Numbered from the stretch's first letter, positions 43,782 to 52,006 are shown. The stretch: 64,000 nt of DNA from Emergencia sp. (GCA_022767345.1 JALEOD010000010.1:27545-91544); one strand, 5' to 3'. The notes: generated by a model from the sequence alone, not told the origin. Numbers and translations: made by a program.

Positions 43782-44702
43782 ATGAACAAAGGAACCGTTT
43801 TTAACATACAGAAAATGTCCATTCACGATGGTCCGGGCATCCGAACGACAGTGTTTTTTAAAGGATGCCCCCTAAGCTGCCTTTGGTGTTCCAATCCTGA
43901 AAGCCAGCGCGTCGAAAAGGAAGTAGCGTGCTTTCAGACAAGATGTGTAAAGTGCGGTTATTGTGCTGAGGTCTGTCCGAAAGGGCTGATTGAAAGAAAA
44001 CCGCCTTTTGAAATCACAGGTCGCAGTGAATGCGACCTGTGTGGCATTTGCGTCAAGGAGTGCTGCACCAACGGAAAGAAAGTGGTAGGAGAAGACTATA
44101 CCGTGGAAGAACTGCTCCACGAGGTGCTGAAGGATAAGAGTTTCTACGATTCTTCCGGCGGAGGCGTGACCTTTTCCGGTGGAGAACCGCTGATGCAGCA
44201 CGAATTTTTAGTAGAAATGCTGAAAGCATGTAAGCAGGCAGGCTTGCATACAGCAATTGAAACCACTGGATTTGGAAACACAGCAGATTTGCTTTCGGCA
44301 GCAGAGTATCTGGACCTTGTCTTCTTCGATGTGAAACACATGAACGACGAAAGACACCAGGAGATTACTGGAGTTTCTAACAAGTTGATTTTGGAAAATC
44401 TGGCAGCTCTTGCAGCAGACCATAACAATATTATCGTGAGAATTCCGGTAGTTCCTGGACTCAATGATGACGATATCAATATCGCGAAAACTGCGGAATA
44501 TATCACTTTGGTCGGCATCAGCCAGCTGGAGCTTTTACCATACCATAATTTGGGCGAAGTAAAGTATGGGCAGATTGGAAGAACTTATGAACTTTCAGAG
44601 GTAAAGACGCCGGATGAAGAACGGATGGCGCAGCTTGCAGGCGTGGCAAAAGCAGGCGCAAAGGGAAGAACGCTGGAAGTTTCAGTAATGAAATCTTTAT
44701 AA
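43782..44702 (+). CDS. Glycyl radical enzyme activating protein (radical SAM)
   Basis: A 306-residue activase: C29, C33 and C36 make the CX3CX2C site, two ferredoxin-type motifs follow (CVKCGYCAEVC and CDLCGICVKEC), and VTFSGGEPL binds SAM. It starts 18 bases after the enzyme it must activate. It resembles the activase at 29188 and is the same length. Confidence 0.93.
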   Translation: MNKGTVFNIQKMSIHDGPGIRTTVFFKGCPLSCLWCSNPESQRVEKEVACFQTRCVKCGYCAEVCPKGLIERKPPFEITGRSECDLCGICVKECCTNGKKVVGEDYTVEELLHEVLKDKSFYDSSGGGVTFSGGEPLMQHEFLVEMLKACKQAGLHTAIETTGFGNTADLLSAAEYLDLVFFDVKHMNDERHQEITGVSNKLILENLAALAADHNNIIVRIPVVPGLNDDDINIAKTAEYITLVGISQLELLPYHNLGEVKYGQIGRTYELSEVKTPDEERMAQLAGVAKAGAKGRTLEVSVMKSL

Positions 44703-44717
44703 GCAAAGAGGTGCGAA

Positions 44718-45005
44718 ATGTACAATTTACTTGTAACTTATACTGCAAAAGATTCGCAGACCCTTCGGGCGTTTTATAAAGAGGTCAGCGAAGCGGGGAT
44801 CATCGAGGAAACCCATAAGGAAGAAGGAAATCTTCGCTATGATTACTTTTTTTCCTGCGAGAGGGATAACGAAATCCTCATTGTGGAGAAATGGGTGGAC
44901 AAAGAGGCGCAGGTTTACCACGACGGTCTGCCTCACCTTGTGACCCTGGGAAAAATTAAAGAAAAGTATGGCATTGAAACTGCCTTTGAAGAAATCGGAG
45001 AATAA
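44718..45005 (+). CDS. Antibiotic biosynthesis monooxygenase (ABM/YgiN-like) domain protein
   Basis: A 95-residue single-domain ferredoxin-like fold protein: MYNLLVTYTAKDSQTLRAF, a central EEGNLRYDYFFS and VEKWVDKEAQVYHDGLPHL are typical of the ABM family. In an anaerobe an oxygenase role is doubtful; such domains also act as isomerases or decarboxylases, or bind polar metabolites. It lies between the activase and dehydrogenase genes in one operon. Confidence 0.8.
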   Translation: MYNLLVTYTAKDSQTLRAFYKEVSEAGIIEETHKEEGNLRYDYFFSCERDNEILIVEKWVDKEAQVYHDGLPHLVTLGKIKEKYGIETAFEEIGE

Positions 45006-45007
45006 AA

Positions 45008-45910
45008 ATGAAAAAATTTGAACGCCTTGTTATGGTTGATAACACGGGCACTGTTGAATTTGTGAAAGAGTCCCTTGCAGAGCTTGCGGAGGAAGTGGTC
45101 TGCTATGATGATTATCCGGAAAGTGAAGGGGAGATTCTGCGGCGAATCGGCGAGGCGGACGCTGTATTAGTGTCCCTTCATACGAAGCTGAAAGGGGATA
45201 TTTTGTCAAAGTGTCCGAAACTGCGATATATCGGACTTTGCTGTACCTACTTCAATGAAGCTTCCTGTAATGTGGATGTATCTTACTGCAGAGAGCATGG
45301 AATCGAACTGACCGGCGTCAGCGACTACGGCGATTACGGGGTCGTAGAGTTTGTCATCAGTGAACTGGTGCAGATGGTGAAAGGTCTTGGCGGTATTTCT
45401 TTCTTTGAGGAGCAGAGAGAGCTGCGGGGGATGAAACTGGGCGTTATAGGCCTTGGCACACTGGGCACTATGATTGCGGATGCTGCAGCCTTCTTTGGGA
45501 TGGAAGTTTCGTATTACAATAGAAGAAAGAAGGAGAACTGTCCATATCCTTATATGGAAAAGGCGGATTTGCTTGCTGCCAACGATGTGATTTTAACCAG
45601 CATTCCAAGAAACCAAATCGTCATGGAGGAAGAAGACTTCAGACAGATGGGAAATCATAAGATTTTCTTTAACGTAGGCGTCGGTCCGTCCTTTGACCAG
45701 AAGGCGCTTGAAGACTGGATTGCGGACGGAAACTACGCAGTGCTGGACTTCGGCTCTGCCTATCCGGAGAAAAGAGACTGGTATGAAGCGCAGCCGCGCA
45801 TCTCTATGCCAAAGCATATTGCGGGCTTTACGTGGAACGCGAGAAAACGGCTTGGGGAAAAGGCGGTACAGAATATTATTGCATTTTTAAATCAGGCTGC
45901 GGAGCATTAA
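45008..45910 (+). CDS. D-2-hydroxyacid dehydrogenase family protein
   Basis: A 300-residue NAD-dependent dehydrogenase. GVIGLGTLGTMIADAAAFFG is the dinucleotide loop, GDYGVVEFVISEL is the preceding conserved helix, and LTSIPRNQIVMEEEDF and LDFGSAYPE flank the active site. The N-terminal catalytic domain is atypical. It should interconvert a 2-keto acid and a D-2-hydroxy acid, perhaps the product of the glycyl radical enzyme. A terminator overlaps its stop. Confidence 0.85.
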   Translation: MKKFERLVMVDNTGTVEFVKESLAELAEEVVCYDDYPESEGEILRRIGEADAVLVSLHTKLKGDILSKCPKLRYIGLCCTYFNEASCNVDVSYCREHGIELTGVSDYGDYGVVEFVISELVQMVKGLGGISFFEEQRELRGMKLGVIGLGTLGTMIADAAAFFGMEVSYYNRRKKENCPYPYMEKADLLAANDVILTSIPRNQIVMEEEDFRQMGNHKIFFNVGVGPSFDQKALEDWIADGNYAVLDFGSAYPEKRDWYEAQPRISMPKHIAGFTWNARKRLGEKAVQNIIAFLNQAAEH

Positions 45911-45927
45911 GAAATCCGCAGCCTTTT
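45895..45927 (+). terminator. Terminator of the second glycyl radical operon
   Basis: GGCTGCGGA (45895-45903) and TCCGCAGCC (45915-45923) followed by TTTT; the stop codon lies in the loop. Confidence 0.88.
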
Positions 45928-45953
45928 ATAATTTGGAAAATGTTTTTATGGTT

Positions 45954-46844
45954 TTACTGATTGGTCTTTAACTCCTCAAGATAGCGCTGTGCCTGATCTC
46001 TATTAAGAGAAAATCTGCGCATCAATTTGTCGAGAATGCGTTCTTCTGGAACTTCTTCTTCCAGATTATCAAATATAAGGGCTTCGATACCTGTTTTCAG
46101 ACCTTCCTCCATTCCGGCTTCGAATGATTCTTCGGCCAAAAGGTCTTCGTATTCTTTCTGTGAGAACTCATAAAACTTCATTTTTCCAATCTCCTCACCA
46201 TATTGCTGTAGGAAAGCTGTAAGATACCCGTCTTCTATACAGCTTTTAATCGCTTTCTGAATGGAAGTTTCCAGCGGAACGCCTTCTTTCAGTCCATCTT
46301 TAATTCGGGTAATCAGTATACTGTAACCAGCGAGTGTTTTGCTGCGTTTCAAAATTTCGTTATCTTTATTGTAACGCAAATTGATGATTTTTACCACTAG
46401 TTCCAGAGAATTTTCCGGCGGTGTTTCCATATAACAGTCTGAAAGTTTAAGGATTTTGGTGTCCCATGGTTCATCGCCTGTATAAAATACGTAAAAAATG
46501 GGCGTTGGTAATAAAAGTTTCTTTCTGCTGTAAAGAGATTTTTGGGCGACGAGTTTTTCATAGCTGTAGGTGATATAACCCAGAAATCGCAGCGGCATAT
46601 TGGGATTTATAGTGGATTGCTGTTCACCCAGAAAAATGAAGCTGCTTGCGATTGTAAAGCCGAGATCATTTTTTCGCTCTAAATAGAGTACATTATCTAA
46701 GGTTGTGATTTCAATTTCCGTATCTTCTGTGTAGTGTGTGCCTTCCAGTGCGTTGAATAATTCCAGCGCTGCTTCTTTTGTAGAAAATAATTTATGAAAT
46801 ACAGTGTCCTGGTATTTTTTGTTAGGATATTGTCTGCTATCCAT
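45954..46844 (-). CDS. Rpn family recombination-promoting nuclease/putative transposase
   Basis: A 296-residue protein of the PD-(D/E)XK group. KYQDTVFHKLFSTKEAALEL is the typical N-terminus, and the EITTLDNVLYLERKNDLGF and LGEQQSTINPNMPLRFLGYI segments match the core. The nuclease pattern is degenerate as usual for this family (D, E-x-Q). The C-terminal third is acidic and coiled. The start at 46844 has AAAGGAGG upstream; the frame is open to 47045. It is a single minus-strand gene between two convergent or divergent units. Confidence 0.82.
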   Translation of the reverse strand: MDSRQYPNKKYQDTVFHKLFSTKEAALELFNALEGTHYTEDTEIEITTLDNVLYLERKNDLGFTIASSFIFLGEQQSTINPNMPLRFLGYITYSYEKLVAQKSLYSRKKLLLPTPIFYVFYTGDEPWDTKILKLSDCYMETPPENSLELVVKIINLRYNKDNEILKRSKTLAGYSILITRIKDGLKEGVPLETSIQKAIKSCIEDGYLTAFLQQYGEEIGKMKFYEFSQKEYEDLLAEESFEAGMEEGLKTGIEALIFDNLEEEVPEERILDKLMRRFSLNRDQAQRYLEELKTNQ

Positions 46845-46868
46845 ATTTTTCCTCCTTTGATTTGATAT

Positions 46869-46903
46869 AAAAAGAGTGCAGGGCGAAATTTCGCCTGCAC
46901 TCT
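46869..46903 (-). other. Terminator-like hairpin in the rpn leader, proximal
   Basis: AAAGAGTGCAGG and CCTGCACTCTTT arms around a GCGAAATTTCG-type centre. On the minus strand TTTTTATAT follows, 25 bases before the rpn start codon. Confidence 0.7.
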
Positions 46904-46967
46904 TTGGTGGATTGTAGGAAATATCAAATAAACAATGACATTTCTTATATAATAAAAAAGGACGGAG

Positions 46968-46990
46968 CAAACCGTCCTTCTGGAATATAA
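46968..46990 (-). other. Terminator-like hairpin in the rpn leader, distal
   Basis: AAGGACGG and CCGTCCTT around a six-base loop; on the minus strand it is followed by TTTTATTATAT. Lying upstream of the previous hairpin in the same transcript direction, it could be a terminator or an attenuator. Confidence 0.65.
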
Positions 46991-47148
46991 AGGGAATAAA
47001 TCCTTTTTTACCCATATCATAAATATAGCATAAATTTCCCCCCAATACAAGTGGATTTCTTACTTTTTTCAGAGATGCCGCCCTTTAAAAAAAGAATTTA
47101 TCGATGAGGAGAATTTAATTTGAAAATCGACAAATCCCATTACCTGTA

Positions 47149-47177
47149 TTGACTTTTTTTACCTGAAAGCGTAAACT
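47149..47177 (+). promoter_or_regulatory. Promoter of the half-size EamA gene leader
   Basis: TTGACT (47149-47154), 17 bases, TAAACT (47172-47177). The transcript would start near 47184. Confidence 0.6.
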
Positions 47178-47183
47178 GGAAGC

Positions 47184-47295
47184 AAGCTAAAAACATATAA
47201 CCCAAACGCAGATGATGTACCGCCGGGTAGATGATTATAGCGTCCTAATCCATTCCGTTAGGCCTTAGAAGGAATGGAGCGGGGCGCTTTTGTTG
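47184..47295 (+). promoter_or_regulatory. Structured leader ending in a terminator, riboswitch-like
   Basis: The 3' part is a long terminator: GCGTCC (47240-47245) with GGGGCGC (47281-47287), and CCATTCC (47250-47256) with GGAATGG (47271-47277), then TTTTGTTG. An alternative pairing CCTAA (47244-47248) with TTAGG (47258-47262) would break it. Upstream, ACCGCCGGGTAGATG may belong to a sensing domain. I could not assign it to a known riboswitch class. It lies 51 bases before the transporter gene. Confidence 0.5.
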
Positions 47296-47345
47296 TCTTA
47301 GCGGGAAATTGTTTGCGCGCGGCGTTTTGTTAAGGAGGAAAGAGG

Positions 47346-47780
47346 ATGAGTGTTTTTTCATTTTGGTGGCCGATTGGGCTGCTTCTGGTGGCGCACACCG
47401 TTTATCAGGTCAGCGCAAAGTCCGTGCCGGAAGCTATGGAACCTTTTGCGGCGGTATTTTTTAATTATGTAGTGGCAGCCTGCGCAGCCTTTATCCTTTG
47501 GATGGTCATGGGGCAGGAGAAAAATCTGGCGGTACAGCTTGGAAAGATGAACTGGGCGCCGGTTGTCATGGGCCTTACGATTACTGCGGTGGAAGTGGCG
47601 TCGGTGTTTATGTATAAGCTGGGCTGGAATATCAGCGTGGGAACGACCATTGTGAATATAGCGCTGGCGGTGGTGCTGGCGGTAATCGGTGTGATGTTCT
47701 ATAAAGAAGTTTTGACGACGCAGCAGCTGATGGGAATTGGTCTTTGTATTGCCGGCGTTATCGCAATGGCGAAGAGCTGA
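47346..47780 (+). CDS. Half-size EamA-type transporter
   Basis: A 144-residue protein with four to five membrane segments: one EamA repeat instead of two, ending in the typical TTQQLMGIGLCIAGVIAMAK. Such half-size members probably work as dimers. The gene has GGAGGAAAG before its ATG and a leader with a transcription terminator, so its expression is likely to respond to a metabolite or to translation. The substrate is unknown. Confidence 0.75.
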   Translation: MSVFSFWWPIGLLLVAHTVYQVSAKSVPEAMEPFAAVFFNYVVAACAAFILWMVMGQEKNLAVQLGKMNWAPVVMGLTITAVEVASVFMYKLGWNISVGTTIVNIALAVVLAVIGVMFYKEVLTTQQLMGIGLCIAGVIAMAKS

Positions 47781-47830
47781 AAATTCACAAAAATGCACCA
47801 AACAAAAAGTCATAATGTCTGAAAAATAAT

Positions 47831-47859
47831 TTGACATTTCCGTCACAATTCGTTACAAT
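47831..47859 (+). promoter_or_regulatory. Promoter of the P-loop protein/oxidoreductase operon
   Basis: TTGACA (47831-47836), 17 bases, TACAAT (47854-47859): near consensus. Confidence 0.8.
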
Positions 47860-47898
47860 AGAAGTAGAAATTGAGAATGCAAAATGGGAGAGTTTTCG

Positions 47899-48591
47899 AT
47901 GAAAAGCATTTTAACAGAAATGATTAAGACTAAGAAGAACTTCGTCTTTGTGGGCGAAGCAGGCAGCGGTAAGAGCGAAATCGCGATTAACTTTGCCTTC
48001 CAGCTTGCAGAGATTTCTGATAAGAAAGTGCATTTCTTTGATATGGATCAGACCAAGCCGCTGTTCCGTTCCAGAGATATCAGACACCAGCTTGAGGACG
48101 CAGGCATTGTGTTCCATTATGAGGAGCAGTTCTTTGACGCGCCGACTCTGCCGGGCGGTGTGAGAAACTATATGGCTGACGAAGACAGTATTGTAATCAT
48201 GGACGTAGGCGGCGACCATATCGGTGCAAGGCTGATTGGCGCATTCGCACCGTTTTTAAACAGAGAGAATACGCAGAACTTCTTTGTTATCAACGCATAT
48301 CGCCCTTGGTCCAAGGATTTAATCAGCATCGACGGCACTATGGCTCGTGTACTGGGGATGGCTCGCATTGAGCTTGCCAACGTCTCGATTCTGAGCAATC
48401 CCAATGTAGGTATTACTACCACAGCAGAGGAAGTCATTGCCGGCAACGAGAAAGTCAAAGAATTAATCGGCGAATACGTGAATGTTGATTACATGTGCGC
48501 CCTTGCGCATCTTTGTCCTGAGATTTCAGGCAAGACGGATACGCCGCTTCTGCCGGTGAATCTGTATCTGACCTATGAGTGGGTCGATTAG
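47899..48591 (+). CDS. P-loop NTPase of unknown function upstream of the oxidoreductase genes
   Basis: A 230-residue protein. FVGEAGSGKSEIAINFA (residues about 16-32) is a Walker A loop. HFFDMDQTKPLFRSRD and SIVIMDVGGDHIGARL look like the switch aspartates of SIMIBI-type NTPases such as MinD relatives. It starts at 47899 behind GGGAGAG; an in-frame ATG at 47884 has no site. It shares a promoter with the downstream 2-oxoacid:ferredoxin oxidoreductase genes, so it may insert a cofactor or regulate them. Its function is not known. Confidence 0.65.
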   Translation: MKSILTEMIKTKKNFVFVGEAGSGKSEIAINFAFQLAEISDKKVHFFDMDQTKPLFRSRDIRHQLEDAGIVFHYEEQFFDAPTLPGGVRNYMADEDSIVIMDVGGDHIGARLIGAFAPFLNRENTQNFFVINAYRPWSKDLISIDGTMARVLGMARIELANVSILSNPNVGITTTAEEVIAGNEKVKELIGEYVNVDYMCALAHLCPEISGKTDTPLLPVNLYLTYEWVD

Positions 48592-48779
48592 AAGTGTCAA
48601 CTACCCTGGCTTTGTTTGGGGTTATTGAATAAAGGTTTGAGAGCCTTTGCTTTTCGCTGGCTCAGTACACCATTTTACGACTAGAGCCAGACCAAAACAA
48701 GTTTTGGGGCTCTAAAGCATAAGGTCTGCCTAGCTACTCGCAACGCTCGCAGGGCAGGACCATTAAGGAGGTAATCAAA
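48592..48779 (+). other. Spacer with hairpins before the oxidoreductase operon
   Basis: No gene. It holds AAAGG(TTTGAGAG)CCTTT followed by GCTTTT, which may act as a weak terminator, and a GGCTC/GAGCC stem. AAGGAGG lies just before the next ATG. Confidence 0.4.
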
Positions 48780-48995
48780 ATGGCAAAAGGAAAAGTAGAA
48801 ATTAGAGCAGAGAGCTGCAAAAGCTGTGGCTATTGCGTTAAATTCTGCCCTAAGAAAGTGCTCGCTATTGGCGACAAAGTAAATTCTAAAGGCTACCAGT
48901 ATGTTGTTGCAGCTAATCCGGACGACTGCATCGGCTGTGCCGCTTGCGGAGTTGTATGTCCAGACGCAGCAATCGAAGTTTATAGGGAGGTTTAG
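48780..48995 (+). CDS. 2-Oxoacid:ferredoxin oxidoreductase, ferredoxin-type (delta) subunit
   Basis: A 71-residue protein with two 4Fe-4S motifs: CKSCGYCVKFCPKKVL and CIGCAACGVVCPDAAI. It passes electrons from the catalytic subunits to ferredoxin. It is the first of four genes (delta, alpha, beta, gamma) with very short gaps. Such sets oxidise 2-oxoglutarate or branched-chain 2-oxoacids with CoA; sequence alone does not decide which. Confidence 0.9.
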   Translation: MAKGKVEIRAESCKSCGYCVKFCPKKVLAIGDKVNSKGYQYVVAANPDDCIGCAACGVVCPDAAIEVYREV

Positions 48996-49000
48996 AAAAA

Positions 49001-50083
49001 ATGGCAAGAGTATTTATGAAGGGCTGTGAAGCAATTGCAGAAGCAGCTACCAGAGCTGGCTGTAGATTCTTTGCTGGCTACCCAATCACACCACAGAATG
49101 AAATTCCGGAATACTTTGCAAGAAGAATGCCGGAAGTTGAAAACGGCGTATTCGTACAGGGTGAAAGTGAAGTCGCTTCTGTAAATATGCTGTACGGCGC
49201 AGTACAGACAGGAACAAGATCTATGAGTTCCTCTTCCAGTACTGGTATCAGTTTATATAGTGAAGGTATTTCCTATTGCGCAGCAGCTCGTCTGCCAATC
49301 GTATATGTAAACGTACAGAGAGGCGGCCCTGGTATCGGCGCAATTCAGCCGGCACAGCAGGACTACATGCAGGCAACTAAAGCTTCCGGCAACGGCGGTT
49401 TTGAAATGATTGTACTGTCTCCTTCCACTGTACAGGAAGCAGTAGATATGACCTATGAAGCATTTGATCTGGCAGAAAGAGACATGAACCCTGTTCTGAT
49501 TCTGACAGACGGTGTAATGGGTACTATGATGGAGCCTGTTGAACTTCCTCCAATGAAAAGCGATGAAGAAGTTGCCGCACTGAAAGCAGCTCGCAAGGCT
49601 GTTTCCGCAGTTGGCCACAAACCGGAAGAACAGGTCAGAATTCTTCCTGGCGGCGTAGGCGGCGGATTTGAGCCTGTAAACATTGCAGCTGCAGAGCTTT
49701 ATGAATCCTGGAAAGAAAAAGACGTTAGAGTAGAAGAAATCATGGTTGACGATGCAGAAATCATTTTAACTGCTTATGGTATCTCTGCTCGTATCGCGAG
49801 AATTGCAGTAAAAGAACTGAGAGCAGAAGGTATTAAAGCCGGCCTTATCAGACCGATTGCAATTCACCCGTTCCCATACAAGTCCTTTGAAAATCTGGAC
49901 TTCAACAGAGTGAAGGGTATCTTAGACATCGAAATGTCCATCCCTGCACAGATGAGATGGGACGTAGACCACGCAGTTCATGGCAGATGTCCAATCAAAG
50001 AATGTCTCAGATCCGGCGGTGAACTGATGACAAAAGAAAGAGTTATGGCTGCAGCACATGAACTGGTAAAGGAGGTATTATAA
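49001..50083 (+). CDS. 2-Oxoacid:ferredoxin oxidoreductase, alpha subunit
   Basis: A 360-residue subunit. FFAGYPITPQNEIPEYFARR and GGFEMIVLSPSTVQEAVDMT are typical of alpha subunits of the KorA/VorA kind. The stop overlaps the beta start by one base (TAATG). Codon use is highly regular, as in the thiolase gene, pointing to strong expression. Substrate choice between 2-oxoglutarate and branched-chain 2-oxoacids is open. Confidence 0.9.
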   Translation: MARVFMKGCEAIAEAATRAGCRFFAGYPITPQNEIPEYFARRMPEVENGVFVQGESEVASVNMLYGAVQTGTRSMSSSSSTGISLYSEGISYCAAARLPIVYVNVQRGGPGIGAIQPAQQDYMQATKASGNGGFEMIVLSPSTVQEAVDMTYEAFDLAERDMNPVLILTDGVMGTMMEPVELPPMKSDEEVAALKAARKAVSAVGHKPEEQVRILPGGVGGGFEPVNIAAAELYESWKEKDVRVEEIMVDDAEIILTAYGISARIARIAVKELRAEGIKAGLIRPIAIHPFPYKSFENLDFNRVKGILDIEMSIPAQMRWDVDHAVHGRCPIKECLRSGGELMTKERVMAAAHELVKEVL

Positions 50084-50832
50084 TGGAAAAAGTATATAAG
50101 AGAACCATTGGTATCAAACCTGAAACCGTTTCCGGCTTCTGTCCGGGATGTATGCACGGCACCATTCACAAACTGATTGGTGAAGTTGTTGAAGAATTAG
50201 GCATGCTGGACAAATTAGTTCGCTGCGAAGGCGTTGGCTGCTGCGGACTGGGTCAGTTATACGTATCTCATGACCTGAATATTTCCGCACACGGCAGAGC
50301 TTGTGCAGTTGCAACAGGTCTGAAAAGATCCAACCCGGATTCTCTGGTTTATACATATCAGGGCGATGGAGACCTTGCTTCCATCGGTCTTGGCGAAACC
50401 GTTTCCGCGGCCAACAGAGGCGAAAACTTTACCGTTATCTTCGTAAACAACGGTATCTACGGCATGACCGGTGGACAGATGGCACCGACCACTTTAGTTG
50501 GCATGAAAGCTACTACTGCACCGAAGGGAAGAAATCCGGAAGAACACGGATATCCAATTCATATGTGCGAAGTTTTGAGCCAGCTGACAGCTCCTGCTTA
50601 TCTGGAAAGAACCAGCTGCAACACACCTGCTAACGTTCGTAAAACAAAGGCTGCCATCAAGAAGGCATTCCAGAATCAGATTGACGGAAAAGGCTTCTCC
50701 ATGGTTGAAATTGTTACTACATGTCCGACCAACTGGGGCATGAGCGAAGCAAAGGCTTTGGATTTCTTAGAAGAAAAAATGCTGAAAGAATTCCCGCTGG
50801 GTGTATTCAGAGATAAATCAAAGGAGGAATAG
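50083..50832 (+). CDS. 2-Oxoacid:ferredoxin oxidoreductase, beta subunit
   Basis: A 249-residue TPP-binding subunit. FCPGCMHGTIHKLI and CEGVGCCGLGQLY hold cysteines for a 4Fe-4S cluster, and the TPP site is GDGDLASIGLGETVSAANRG followed by VNNGIYGMTGGQ. It forms the active site together with the alpha subunit. Confidence 0.92.
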   Translation: MEKVYKRTIGIKPETVSGFCPGCMHGTIHKLIGEVVEELGMLDKLVRCEGVGCCGLGQLYVSHDLNISAHGRACAVATGLKRSNPDSLVYTYQGDGDLASIGLGETVSAANRGENFTVIFVNNGIYGMTGGQMAPTTLVGMKATTAPKGRNPEEHGYPIHMCEVLSQLTAPAYLERTSCNTPANVRKTKAAIKKAFQNQIDGKGFSMVEIVTTCPTNWGMSEAKALDFLEEKMLKEFPLGVFRDKSKEE

Positions 50833-50835
50833 AAC

Positions 50836-51384
50836 ATGGAAAGAAATTTACTTGTTGCCGGATTTGGCGGACAGGGTGTCATGATGCTAGGAACTCTTTT
50901 GGCTCAGGCAACTTGCGAATCAACTGATAAACACGTAACATATTTCCCATCCTACGGCGCAGAAATGCGTGGAGGTACAGCAAACTGCTACGTTGTAATC
51001 TCCGATGACGAAATCGGTGCTCCTGTTATGGAAGCAATGGAAGACATGATCGTTATGAACGACCCTTCCTTGCACAGATTCCTTGACAAGCTGAAACCAG
51101 GCGGAAATCTGCTGATTAACAGCTCCATCGTAATCTCCCCAATCGAGAGAGACGATATCAAAGTGATTAAAGTGCCTGTAACTGAAATGGCTTTGGAAAT
51201 GGGTAACCCAAAAGTTTTGAACATCATCATGCTGGGCGCTTACATCGGTGCTACAGAAGTTGTTCCTAAAGAGGTTATCATCGAAACCATCAAGAACAAA
51301 CTGGGTAAGAAAAAACCAGAGTTCCTGCCGATGAACTTAGAAGCATTCGAAAAAGGCTACGCAATCGGCGCAGCTGCTAAATAA
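50836..51384 (+). CDS. 2-Oxoacid:ferredoxin oxidoreductase, gamma subunit
   Basis: A 182-residue subunit: AGFGGQGVMMLGTLLAQAT at the start and FPSYGAEMRGGTANCYVVIS are the family signatures. It starts three bases after the beta stop and is followed by a strong terminator. Confidence 0.92.
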   Translation: MERNLLVAGFGGQGVMMLGTLLAQATCESTDKHVTYFPSYGAEMRGGTANCYVVISDDEIGAPVMEAMEDMIVMNDPSLHRFLDKLKPGGNLLINSSIVISPIERDDIKVIKVPVTEMALEMGNPKVLNIIMLGAYIGATEVVPKEVIIETIKNKLGKKKPEFLPMNLEAFEKGYAIGAAAK

Positions 51385-51397
51385 AAGGATGTATTTA

Positions 51398-51437
51398 ACC
51401 CACCTGCGAACGGGAAACCGTTTGCGGGTGGGTTTTC
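51398..51437 (+). terminator. Terminator of the oxidoreductase operon
   Basis: AACCCACCTGCGAACGG and CCGTTTGCGGGTGGGTT form a long stem, followed by TTCTG. Confidence 0.88.
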
Positions 51438-51542
51438 TGTATGGCGAAGCTTGGACTCTGACGGTAGTGACTGTGTCTGGCGGCAGCGGCGGTGCCGGAA
51501 AACAGCAGTGCTGATTTCCGGTCACTTCCTTGGATGCTGGCG

Positions 51543-51723
51543 TTGACAAAATTGACAAAAAATCGTGATTCTGTCAACGTTTTTGATGAAAAACCGTGAC
51601 AAAATTGACAAATCTTAAGAAATCTGTCCAATTTGTCAATATTAGGGCTGAAAATAGCTGATTTTATGCCTGGATAATCTTGATTTGTTGACAAAATCGA
51701 GAAAAAATCGAAAATTTGTCAAC
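51543..51723. repeat. Second TTGACAAAATTGACAA repeat cluster
   Basis: The 16-mer TTGACAAAATTGACAA stands at 51543-51558 and with one change at 51597-51612. Inverted copies (CTGTCAACG at 51571, TGTCCAATTTGTCAA at 51625, TTTGTCAACG at 51716) make three successive hairpin-forming pairs. The third pair is GTTGACAAAATCGA with TCGAAAATTTGTCAAC. The flanks (51438-51540 and 51724-51940) are gene-free and of low complexity; GATTCGCCAGG occurs twice at about 51881 and 51913. Same core as 3236-3429. Confidence 0.75.
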
Positions 51724-51941
51724 GTAGGAAGTCAGCTGGAAGCTAATGCCGATTCAGTGCAGCAGAATCGTTTGGTGCGGCAGCCGGCGCCCAGCTCGGT
51801 AGGCAACCTAAAAGTGCAGCCGTGAACTAGCACGGCTGGTCGGATTCGACCGCTGCTACCGCCGCCGTTGCCCCCCCGATTCGCCAGGTGATTACCGCTG
51901 AGGCAGGACCCCGATTCGCCAGGCTGCTGCATATATTTCCC

Positions 51942-52002
51942 TTGACACACACCTCCTACAGTTGTAGTATATAAATAAGAATACTACAACTGTAGGAGGT
52001 GT
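51942..52002 (+). promoter_or_regulatory. BlaI-type promoter and operator
   Basis: TTGACA (51942-51947), 17 bases, TAGTAT (51965-51970). A perfect 22-base inverted repeat spans 51949-51970 and 51981-52002, with CTACAGTTGTAG-type arms containing the TACA/TGTA half-sites of BlaI/MecI operators. The left arm fills the spacer and -10 box; the right arm covers the ribosome site. Tight autorepression is expected. Confidence 0.88.
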
Positions 52003-52006
52003 TTCT

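Noticed and set aside
51732..51950. Minus-strand frame before blaI
   Set aside because: It runs through low-complexity GC-rich sequence and the blaI promoter without a ribosome site.
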